Below are positions 1 to 6,830 of a stretch of DNA of 15,694 nt, piece after piece (within the stretch, counting starts at the first letter, position 1; each line of letters opens with the position of its first letter). Source of the DNA: JAVBUZ01 sp031554725. Its GTDB lineage: Bacteria; Bacillota; Clostridia; Lachnospirales; Lachnospiraceae. The stretch spans positions 1 through 15,694 of the forward strand of contig JAVBUZ010000254.1 in assembly GCA_031554725.1 (NCBI GenBank), given 5' to 3'. The notes under the pieces were generated by a model that saw only the letters and a list, made by a program, of their open reading frames with translations, was not told the DNA's origin and made no database searches. The position numbers and the translations under genes are program-made.

Positions 1-651
1 CGTATCATATATGTGTTGTATCACGGTTTTTCCTGATTTCAAAACATGGGTATAAGGAACATGGTGGAAAAATAATAGTAGTTCCTCCGGGCAGCTCTTT
101 ATATCTGCAAAGGTTGAAGCAAGAGGCTCATTATATTGACTTACATAGTCAGTGCCCGTCTTGGTGCGATTTACTCCCATCCCTTTACAGTCTGCTCTAT
201 GGTAGGTTCCCCATCTATCGTACTCATAGCCATCTACATTGGGGCCATAATGATGGCTTGGATTAACCATCCACCCAATTCCAAGAGGTGAGGTATATTT
301 CTCATATGCCGACCAGGACATCATTAAAATCTTTTCAAGATTTTCCTGTACCTTAAGATTTCTACCAAAGGTCTGGCTCATCCACTCTCTTGCTATCTCC
401 TGACTCGTTAAGCTGGTATGAAAGCTTAGCCTGCCAAATCCATACAAATTGGCTGTCGCTAAGTCATGACCAGTCCAGTTCTCATTATTTCCTGTATTTA
501 CTACCGCTGCCATTCCGCAGTTCATCTGTCCATAGGTTCTTCCACTTACAATGTCCTTAATTCTAGAAGGCGTTTTGCCACAATACATATCCGATTCCAA
601 TATTTCTTTAAACCATGGAATCAAATAACATACATGTCTTTGCTGTCCTGC
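1..651 (-). pseudogene. C-terminal remainder of GH67 alpha-glucuronidase, cut off from its N-terminal part by a TAA; runs off window
   Basis: Directly downstream of the TAA at 652-654 the same reading frame stays open for 217 codons to the window edge, with no further stop. The translation is recognisably GH67: AGQQRHVCYLIPW follows the stop, and later come GQMNCGMAAV, NWTGHDLATANLYGFGRL, PLGIGWMVNPSHHYGP and a WGTYHRAD segment. GH67 enzymes are about 680-700 residues, so roughly 80-100 codons should remain beyond position 1. The first ATG in this part lies about 22 codons after the stop, with no convincing ribosome binding site, so independent translation is unlikely. Being in frame with unbroken conservation, it is best read as the second half of one gene inactivated by a point change. 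A sequencing error is the main alternative. Confidence 0.85.
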
Positions 652-1782
652 TTATTCTTTTGCAATCTGTACTTCCAATATCATATTTGTTTTTTCAAGT
701 GCACCAAAGAGCGGTGAAACAGGCTCTCTTACTTGGAAATCCATAGGCCCGTTTTTAATCTGTAAAATCACATTTTCGCGAAACTTACCATCCAAGTGTC
801 TGAAATTATCAAAAGCAGCCTTTGCCCTATCTGTTTTTGTATCTCTCCAGTCCTGAGTACAATTATAAACAAAGCATCTCCATATTACTTTTGCCCCAAA
901 AGGTGCAAGTGCATCTGCTAAAATATTGGCACCCTGACTATGATCTCTTCCATAAGTAAAAGGCCCTGGGCGCCCTTCTGAATCTGCTTTTACCAAAAAA
1001 CCGCCTAAAAGTGGTACATTTGCCCAAACCTCTTTGGCTTTTTCCTTCCACCAAGCCTGTACCTTTTCATCCAAGGGGTCGGCACTGTCTAAACCGCCAA
1101 GCTCTATGGGTGCGGCATAGTTAATACTAATATATAAATCAATTCCATATGCCGAAAAAATCTCAGACATTTCTTTAAGTATATTAAAGTATCTATCTGT
1201 AATTAAATAGGTTGCAGCATGCTTTACATTCACATTATTAATAACAGAGGTATTCATTCCTACTGACGAAATCAACCTTGCATAATCTTTTGTTCTTTCA
1301 TTTATTATAATGGTGTTTTCCTCAAAAAAGAAGGAATTTCCCGAATATCCTCGTTCAATGGTTCCATCCATATTATCCCAATGATTTAATATTCTCATTG
1401 GATTGTCAGGAACGCAGGTTTTATCACAGCTTAGCTCTTCCCATTCCTCTAGTGCCTCTACCTGCACCATACGCAGCAATTCAAAAGCACCATATAAAAT
1501 GCCCCTACTATCCGCACCTTCAATAATACATTTTCCATCTTTTGCAAACAGATGATAGCTCTGACTTTTCAATTCACTATTTATTTTAAAGCTTATTCCA
1601 AAATCTTCCACCTGAGTTTCTTCACATTTTATACATTCTCTATTGTACAAATGACCAAAACCCAAGCGCAGTTCTTCAAATGCACTTTTTACTATTTTAT
1701 CTGCTTCCTTATAAAACACCCAAATGGCACCTTTTTCACTTTTATGTATTTGCTTATATGACAACCAACATTTTTCGTACAT
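652..1782 (-). CDS. aguA: GH67 alpha-glucuronidase, N-terminal part ending at a premature in-frame TAA
   Basis: GH67 enzymes remove (4-O-methyl-)glucuronic acid from the non-reducing end of xylo-oligosaccharides. The 376-residue product covers the N-terminal beta-rich domain (to about residue 130) and the first part of the (beta/alpha)8 barrel. It has no signal peptide, so it should be cytoplasmic. Family catalytic residues are visible: the acid Glu269 in KADSEGRPGP, Asp348 in NGPMDFQ and Glu376, the last residue, in LEVQIAKE. Their spacings (79 and 28) equal those of Geobacillus AguA Glu285/Asp364/Glu392. The next codon, a Tyr in the family QEY motif, is TAA here. I chose the ATG at 1782 because AGGAGG (1791-1796) sits 8 nt upstream; an in-frame ATG at 1803 lacks such a site. 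It is the last gene seen in the transporter operon. The truncated product lacks half the barrel and should be inactive. Confidence 0.9.
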   Translation of the reverse strand: MYEKCWLSYKQIHKSEKGAIWVFYKEADKIVKSAFEELRLGFGHLYNRECIKCEETQVEDFGISFKINSELKSQSYHLFAKDGKCIIEGADSRGILYGAFELLRMVQVEALEEWEELSCDKTCVPDNPMRILNHWDNMDGTIERGYSGNSFFFEENTIIINERTKDYARLISSVGMNTSVINNVNVKHAATYLITDRYFNILKEMSEIFSAYGIDLYISINYAAPIELGGLDSADPLDEKVQAWWKEKAKEVWANVPLLGGFLVKADSEGRPGPFTYGRDHSQGANILADALAPFGAKVIWRCFVYNCTQDWRDTKTDRAKAAFDNFRHLDGKFRENVILQIKNGPMDFQVREPVSPLFGALEKTNMILEVQIAKE

Positions 1783-1805
1783 TTGTAGTTCCTCCTGTAA
1801 CATAA

Positions 1806-1832
1806 GGCCCTCATACGCAATGTATAAGGGCC
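1806..1832 (-). terminator. Intercistronic hairpin between solute-binding protein and GH67 genes
   Basis: An 11-bp stem (1806-1816 with 1822-1832, one G-T wobble) closes a 5-nt loop. It lies between the solute-binding protein stop and the GH67 ribosome binding site. On the minus strand no clean U-run follows, so it is more likely a partial attenuator or an RNA-stabilising 3' hairpin that keeps binding-protein mRNA in excess over GH67 mRNA. On the plus strand a T-rich stretch does follow, but no gene there would use it. Confidence 0.5.
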
Positions 1833-1880
1833 ATTATTTTTACTTTATTATTGTATCACAATACGACTTATTTCAAAAAC

Positions 1881-3638
1881 TTATTTGCTACGTGCATACA
1901 TTTCATTGTATAAAGCTACAACTTTTTCAGCATTTAAGTTTTTGCAGCTATCTACATATGCATCCCAGTCTTTTTCAATATCTTTTTTGCCAATTGCAAA
2001 CTGTAAGGTCCAAGCATTTACATTATCAATAAGTGCTGTTTTCCAAAGATTCAACTGCTCATTTTCTTCTTCTGTTGAAGAGAAAGAAGGATTTAATGGC
2101 TTAATCTCTCTGGTTTCACCTACTCTTGCATAGTAATCCTGTAATATTGGTGTGAAGTTATCTGTTAGCTGCTCTGTGTTACCGCCATACCAGAAGTTAC
2201 CACCTGCATAACCTAATTCTAAACGTAAGTCTTTCTGTGTTTCTTCATTCGTTGCTGCAATACCAAGACCACCACAATACCAAGAATCTGTTAAAGCTTT
2301 TACTTCCAGACCTGTATCTGCATCTTTAACTTTCTGCCAGTGTTCGCCTTCAACACCCCATTTAGCAAGTGTTTTACCTTCATCAGAGTACCATAACCAG
2401 TCTACAAAACGTAACATTTTGATAAAACCTTCTTCGCCTAGTTCATCTAATGCTTTAGCTGCAATCATAACACCATTTTCTAAACGTGAATTTTCTGATG
2501 TATATTTATTGCTTCCCATTGGATAAACAGTTAGGTAAGTGCTGTAATTTCCTTTTCCAAGACCTTCGTCAAGACCTGCTAACCATGTTGTATACTGAGA
2601 ACGGTTTACACTAATAATAGCTGACTCGCCACGATAGAATTTGTTGTTTGCAGTTGCATCATCCTGTGTAAATGTTTCTGGATCTAAAATACCACCAGCA
2701 ATAAATTTATTAACTACAGTAATGAACTCTTTATAATCATCAGATGTAGATGCAAAATACCATTCATCCTTTGCTACATCAAACTCCATACCTGTTCCAA
2801 TTGCCCAGCCAGATGGAACGTTGTATGATGCACCGATTAATTTTAATAGGTTACCACCATTACCCTGTCCTGATTCGGTACCACACCATAAATCAGACCA
2901 AATGTAATCTTTTTCTTTGCACATTCCCTGACTAACCATGTACTCTTTTACACCAACAAGTACATCGTAAAGGTCATCCCAGGTCCATGTTTTTTCAAGG
3001 GTTGCTACATCATAACCTGCTGCTGTAAAAATATCATCGCGAACCATTAATGTATAATCCTGTAGAGCAAGCTCTTTCATACCTGGTAAACGATAGTATC
3101 TTCCGTCTGAACGAACGATAGTATCTACGTCAGCTTTCATGTTGTAATCTTCATAGAATTTTGTGTAGTTTGGCATATACTGTACCCAATCAGATACTGC
3201 CACAACTGCACCACCATCAACGAATGCTGATTCATCATATGTTTTTGGAATGATGTATGCAGATTCACCAGAGTTGATTAATAATGATTTTTTGCTATCA
3301 TAGTCGCCACTATCAATAGATGTAATATCTAATTTTACATTGGTAACTTCTTCGATTTTAGCGAAGATTCCGTCTGTTTTCCACTGGTCTGTCATAGGAT
3401 ACCAGCTGGCATCACTAAAGAACATCGTGTAGGTTACTGGATCGTTTGAATGAAATGTTTCATTAAAGCCAAACGTGTAATCCAATGCTTCCTCAACAAC
3501 ACTACTTTCCTCTTTTGTTTTCTCTCCATCCTTTACTGGTGTAGTAGCTGGTGTTTCTCCACCTTTGTCCCCACAGCCTGCTAAGGATAAAACCATAGTC
3601 GCTGCCAAAAGTAGACTTAAAATCTTTTTCATCTTCAT
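1881..3638 (-). CDS. Carbohydrate ABC transporter solute-binding lipoprotein (LplA/family 1 type)
   Basis: This 585-residue protein should capture sugar oligomers outside the membrane and hand them to the two permeases encoded just upstream. A lipoprotein signal opens it: basic MKMKK, a hydrophobic stretch and the lipobox LAGC with the lipidated Cys at residue 22. A Gly/Thr/Glu-rich linker follows. The mature part is rich in Trp, Tyr, Asp and Gly, as in large family 1 extracellular sugar-binding proteins that pair with LplB/YtcP permeases. I placed the start at 3638 because GGAGG (3646-3650) lies 7 nt upstream; the open frame extends 22 codons further without a site. Position in the operon next to GH67 suggests (methyl)glucurono-xylo-oligosaccharides as ligand; that is inference. 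No ATPase gene is in the operon, so a shared MsmX-type ATPase elsewhere probably energises the transporter. Confidence 0.9.
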   Translation of the reverse strand: MKMKKILSLLLAATMVLSLAGCGDKGGETPATTPVKDGEKTKEESSVVEEALDYTFGFNETFHSNDPVTYTMFFSDASWYPMTDQWKTDGIFAKIEEVTNVKLDITSIDSGDYDSKKSLLINSGESAYIIPKTYDESAFVDGGAVVAVSDWVQYMPNYTKFYEDYNMKADVDTIVRSDGRYYRLPGMKELALQDYTLMVRDDIFTAAGYDVATLEKTWTWDDLYDVLVGVKEYMVSQGMCKEKDYIWSDLWCGTESGQGNGGNLLKLIGASYNVPSGWAIGTGMEFDVAKDEWYFASTSDDYKEFITVVNKFIAGGILDPETFTQDDATANNKFYRGESAIISVNRSQYTTWLAGLDEGLGKGNYSTYLTVYPMGSNKYTSENSRLENGVMIAAKALDELGEEGFIKMLRFVDWLWYSDEGKTLAKWGVEGEHWQKVKDADTGLEVKALTDSWYCGGLGIAATNEETQKDLRLELGYAGGNFWYGGNTEQLTDNFTPILQDYYARVGETREIKPLNPSFSSTEEENEQLNLWKTALIDNVNAWTLQFAIGKKDIEKDWDAYVDSCKNLNAEKVVALYNEMYARSK

Positions 3639-3684
3639 TTTACTTCCTCCCTTTATAAAATTGAATATGTGTGTTTTATATTTA

Positions 3685-3701
3685 CCTTCCATTTTGGAAA
3701 G
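3685..3701 (-). other. Small hairpin in the leader of the solute-binding protein gene
   Basis: A 7-bp stem (3685-3691 with 3695-3701, one wobble) closes a 3-nt loop in the 88-nt gap between the LplC-type permease stop and the binding-protein start. It has no U-run. It could be an mRNA processing or stability element giving higher binding-protein than permease levels. The assignment is weak, resting only on pairing and location. Confidence 0.3.
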
Positions 3702-3726
3702 CAAGTATCGTAGTTCTTATTTCTAT

Positions 3727-4647
3727 TTATTCCTTTACTCCCCCAAGCATCATGCCTTGCACAAAATACTTTTGTATAAATGGATAAACACAAATAATAG
3801 GGACTGCCATTAAAACCATACAACAAGATTTAATATTGGACGCTATCTGCATCGTTTCTGCATTTGCCGCTCCAGGGTCCGCCGAGGTAGAAGAACCAAT
3901 AATAATCTGTCTTAAATAGTAGGCTACTGGCCACTTAGATCTATCATCCAGGTAAAGAAATGCTGTAAACCAGTTACTCCAATATCCTGACATATAAAAG
4001 AGTGTCATTGTCGCAACAATTGGTTTCGACAAAGGTAGCACTATTTTGAAAAATACCCCAAACTTAGAAAGTCCATCTATTTCCCCTGCCTCTTCCAGTT
4101 CACTAGGAACGCTACTAAAGAAAGAACGCATAAGCAAAACATAATAGGTACCAATCATTCCTGGTAAAATAAAGGCAGCCATGGTATTTCTAAGTCCCAG
4201 CTTATTCATAAGAACATAGTTTGGAATCATTCCACCGCCAAAATACATGGTAAAGATAATAAAAGGACCCAAAAACTTATTTAAACGTAAATTCGGTTTT
4301 GATAACGGATATGCCAGGAAGGCTGAGGTCATTAAAGACGCCACCGTTCCAATCACTGCATATGTAATTGTGTTTAGGTAATATCTCTGGAAATCACCCT
4401 TTCCTAAAACAGATTTATAGGTTATTAAGTTAAAATCCACTGGAACAATACTAACTAGCCCCTTTATGATAGCTGCCTCTGATGAAAAGGATTGAGCTAC
4501 CAAATATAAAAATGGATACAAGGTTACTGCTGATATCACAATCATTAAAACCGTATTAAATATTTGAAAAGCTCTATATGCCGTTGAAACCTTAATTGTT
4601 GATGGAACATATACTTCTTTTTCTTTTCTTTTTCCTGCTAAAACCAT
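3727..4647 (-). CDS. Carbohydrate ABC transporter permease, LplC/YtcP type
   Basis: This 306-residue inner-membrane permease belongs to the MalG-like half of CUT1 sugar importers. About six hydrophobic segments are visible, the first around residues 25-50 and the last near the C-terminus. The cytoplasmic EAA loop reads ELEEAGEIDGLSKFGVF and contacts the ATPase. The ending GMMLGGVKE is typical of the YtcP/LplC branch. The start is the ATG at 4647, with AGGAGG at 4656-4661 placed 8 nt upstream; an in-frame GTG three codons earlier falls inside that site. The site overlaps the stop codon of the preceding permease gene (4660-4662), so the two permeases are probably translationally coupled at equal amounts. 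The partners are the LplB-type permease and the downstream lipoprotein. Confidence 0.92.
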   Translation of the reverse strand: MVLAGKRKEKEVYVPSTIKVSTAYRAFQIFNTVLMIVISAVTLYPFLYLVAQSFSSEAAIIKGLVSIVPVDFNLITYKSVLGKGDFQRYYLNTITYAVIGTVASLMTSAFLAYPLSKPNLRLNKFLGPFIIFTMYFGGGMIPNYVLMNKLGLRNTMAAFILPGMIGTYYVLLMRSFFSSVPSELEEAGEIDGLSKFGVFFKIVLPLSKPIVATMTLFYMSGYWSNWFTAFLYLDDRSKWPVAYYLRQIIIGSSTSADPGAANAETMQIASNIKSCCMVLMAVPIICVYPFIQKYFVQGMMLGGVKE

Positions 4648-4659
4648 TTGCTCCACCTC

Positions 4660-5613
4660 CTACCAAAGTCCACTTTCTGTAGTTTTCTTTGACACAATAT
4701 TTGCTGTTGTTAAAAGTACTAGATTAATAATACCTTCAAACAAACCTACCGCTGTAGCATAGCTGTAATTACCCGAACCTACACCCATACGGTAAACATA
4801 GGTAGAAACAATATCTGCTGTTTCATATGTCATTGGATTGTAAAGTAAGAATACCTTTTCAAAAGCTCCACCAGAACCCACCAAACCACCAATATCTAAA
4901 ATAAGAAGTGTTGTGATTGTTGGTAAGATACAAGGTAGCGTTATATGCCAAACTCTATGAAATCTGTTTGCCCCATCTACAGTTGCTGCTTCATAGAGAC
5001 TTGGACTGATTCCCGCAATTGCCGCCAGATAAAGAATCGTTCCCCAGCCTAAGCCTTGCCAGATACCTGATGCAACAAATATCGTTGTAAACCACTCTGG
5101 TAAAGCAATAAACTGAATGACCTCTTTTCCCATAGATACAAGGAAGTTATTAATAGGTCCACTTGTTGATAGTAGCTCTTTTACCATACCTGCAACAATT
5201 ACCATGGAAATAAAGTGTGGCAAATAGGAAACTGTCTGCACGAATTTTTTCCAAGGAAGAAATTTAATTTCATTTAACAGTAGCGCAAATACTAGTGTTA
5301 GTGGAAATCTAAATAATAAATATGTAATGTTTAAGGAAAGTGTATTTTTAAATGCCCTCCAAAAACTCTGATCACCTATAAATTGCCTAAAATATTTTAG
5401 TCCGCTCCACTCGTCTCCGAAGATGTTACTTCCAGCTCTATATTTTCTAAAGGCTATGATATTTCCCGCCATGGGTATATATCTAAAAATAATGTAATAT
5501 ACAATAGGAACAAGCATAAATGCATATAGCTGCCAATTCTTTTTTACATGCCTAAGTATCGGTTCCTGTTTTACCTTTATTGCCTTGCCAGTGCTCTTCT
5601 TCTTTTCTTTCAT
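4660..5613 (-). CDS. Carbohydrate ABC transporter permease, LplB type
   Basis: This 317-residue MalF-like permease is the first gene of the uptake operon. A basic N-terminus (KEKKKS...) is followed by about six membrane segments, starting with YAFMLVPIVYYIIF near residue 35. The EAA loop is LYEAATVDGANRFHRVWHI, and the C-terminus SKKTTESGLW is characteristic of LplB-type permeases. The start at 5613 is supported by AGGAGG (5625-5630), though its 11-nt spacing is long; the open frame continues 18 codons upstream without a site. It forms a heterodimer with the next gene's product. A -10-like TATAAT at 5652-5647 and AraC-type repeats further upstream suggest transcription under control of the divergent regulator. 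Confidence 0.92.
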   Translation of the reverse strand: MKEKKKSTGKAIKVKQEPILRHVKKNWQLYAFMLVPIVYYIIFRYIPMAGNIIAFRKYRAGSNIFGDEWSGLKYFRQFIGDQSFWRAFKNTLSLNITYLLFRFPLTLVFALLLNEIKFLPWKKFVQTVSYLPHFISMVIVAGMVKELLSTSGPINNFLVSMGKEVIQFIALPEWFTTIFVASGIWQGLGWGTILYLAAIAGISPSLYEAATVDGANRFHRVWHITLPCILPTITTLLILDIGGLVGSGGAFEKVFLLYNPMTYETADIVSTYVYRMGVGSGNYSYATAVGLFEGIINLVLLTTANIVSKKTTESGLW

Positions 5614-5646
5614 ATCACTGCATACCTCCTTCCAACTTACAAGGCT

Positions 5647-5652
5647 ATTATA
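5647..5652 (-). promoter_or_regulatory. Candidate -10 box for the uptake operon
   Basis: TATAAT reads on the minus strand at 5652-5647, which would start the transcript near 5640 and give a leader of about 27 nt including the ribosome binding site. At the expected -35 distance only weak AGGCAC is present. That is typical of promoters needing an activator, and the AraC-type repeats lie immediately upstream. Confidence 0.5.
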
Positions 5653-5676
5653 TATAATGAACATCACCCGTGCCTA

Positions 5677-5725
5677 TCACTTATTGCGCATGCTTTTTTC
5701 ACTTATTGCGAACATTTTTTCACTT
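5677..5725 (-). promoter_or_regulatory. Phased direct repeats, candidate binding sites of the AraC-type regulator
   Basis: Two exact 12-bp copies of CGCAATAAGTGA (minus strand) occupy 5688-5677 and 5710-5699, exactly 22 bp apart. A third partial copy ending AAGTGA begins about 21 bp further upstream (5725-5720). Spacing near two helical turns lets one protein dimer bind the same DNA face, as AraC/XylS proteins do. The array sits about 37-85 bases upstream of the predicted start of the uptake operon and in front of the divergent AraC-family gene, so it is the obvious operator for that activator. This is inferred from position and spacing. Confidence 0.6.
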
Positions 5726-5732
5726 TTTTCAA

Positions 5733-5762
5733 AATAACAAAGGCAATATTGCCTTTATTATT
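5733..5762. promoter_or_regulatory. 30-bp palindrome in the divergent intergenic region
   Basis: Two 15-bp arms meet at 5747/5748 and differ at a single pair (5738/5757); the core 5739-5756 is a perfect 18-bp palindrome containing AAAGGCAATATTGCCTTT. With no loop and lying between divergent genes, it looks more like a dimer binding site than a terminator. If transcribed with the AraC gene, it could also form a leader hairpin. The binding protein is unknown. Confidence 0.45.
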
Positions 5763-5912
5763 GTTTTATGCTATTATTCAGCTGTGTTTTCTTATATAAA
5801 TGCCTTCTTTTTTCAAATTTAATTGTGCACTTTTTTAAGTTAATAACAGCAAATAGCAATTATCGACATTCACATTACTTTACTAAGCAAGACAAGCTTT
5901 AAGGAGGATATC

Positions 5913-6830
5913 ATGAATACAAAAACCACAAAATACGAACAGCCAAAACCCACAGAAGGGCGTAGCCGCGTTGTTGAAGGGAGCTACGAAATTGTAAACT
6001 ATCTATCTGGCTCCAACATTCGTGTATGGTACAATACAGAAACCTTAAGCTTCCCGTCTCACTGGCACCCAGCGATGGAAATAATTATGCCAATAGAAAA
6101 TACCTATACAGCTATTGTGCATGAAACAAAATACGAGCTATCCCCTGGGGATATTCTACTCATTCCCGCGGGTGAGCTTCACGAACTAATTACGCCACCA
6201 ACCGGAACCAGACTCATTTGCTTATTTGATTTTACTATTATCTCTAAAATCAAAGGCTTTTCTTCTCTTCTTCCCTTTTGGTCCCAGCCTATACTAATTA
6301 ATTCAGAAACCTACTATCCTATTTACGATGAGGTATATGCATTAATGCTACAAATTAGGGATGAGTATTTTAGCGATAACAACTTAAGAGAACCGCTTAT
6401 TTACTCTCTCTTAATTAATTTCTTTGTTCTTTTAGGACGAAACCGAATTAATAGTGAGTTAGCCATGTCTTATGTACATAATGATAAGCGAAAGGACCTT
6501 TTGGATAAGTTAAATAAAGTATTTGATTATCTTAATGAACATTTTACAGAAGACATTACCCTAGATACTGTTGCAGATGTTGCAGGCTTTTCAAAATTCC
6601 ACTTTACAAGACTATTTAAGCAGTGCTCTGGGCAGAATTTCTATGATTATCTTTGTTACAAGCGCATTAAATCTGCGGAAATGCTTTTATTAAATCCAGA
6701 TGTTTCTATAACAGAAATAGCCCTGCAATCAGGCTTTTCCAGTATTTCTACCTTTAACAGAACATTTAAAAAGGTGAAACACTGTACTCCAACCGAATAC
6801 AGGGCATTATGTAGCAAACATACGTATTAA
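5913..6830 (+). CDS. AraC-family transcriptional regulator with N-terminal cupin sensor
   Basis: This 305-residue protein probably activates the divergent uptake operon in response to an imported sugar. Residues about 45-100 form a cupin-like ligand-binding domain, with SHWHPAMEI (His50, His52, Glu56) and a second motif ending in GELHEL (His90). Residues about 195-300 hold the two helix-turn-helix units of the AraC/XylS domain: LDTVADVAGFSKFHFTRLFK, then ITEIALQSGFSSISTFNRTFK, with the family ending TPTEYR. AAGGAGG at 5901-5907 lies 5 nt before the ATG. It is the only plus-strand gene in the window, and its TAA overlaps the stop of the convergent GH43 gene. The inducer is not evident from sequence; xylo-oligosaccharide or aldouronate is inferred from context. 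Confidence 0.93.
   Translation: MNTKTTKYEQPKPTEGRSRVVEGSYEIVNYLSGSNIRVWYNTETLSFPSHWHPAMEIIMPIENTYTAIVHETKYELSPGDILLIPAGELHELITPPTGTRLICLFDFTIISKIKGFSSLLPFWSQPILINSETYYPIYDEVYALMLQIRDEYFSDNNLREPLIYSLLINFFVLLGRNRINSELAMSYVHNDKRKDLLDKLNKVFDYLNEHFTEDITLDTVADVAGFSKFHFTRLFKQCSGQNFYDYLCYKRIKSAEMLLLNPDVSITEIALQSGFSSISTFNRTFKKVKHCTPTEYRALCSKHTY

Noticed and set aside
652..654. Programmed recoding of the GH67 stop as selenocysteine or pyrrolysine
   Set aside because: The codon is TAA; known recoding uses TGA or TAG. The family residue at this place is an ordinary Tyr, and no downstream stem resembling a recoding signal was noticed.
466..717. Plus-strand open frame opposite the GH67 stop region
   Set aside because: It lies antisense to conserved GH67 codons on both sides of the TAA, with no ribosome binding site or recognisable domain; it is a shadow of the real frame.
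1881..4647. An ATPase gene hidden in the transporter operon
   Set aside because: No Walker A/B or ABC signature frame exists in the window; CUT1 systems of this type commonly share one ATPase encoded elsewhere.
5615..5623. Two-codon mini-ORF (ATG CAG TGA) between the LplB-type gene's ribosome binding site and its start
   Set aside because: Its ATG is only 1 nt from AGGAGGT, too close for initiation, and a nine-base ORF is easily random.
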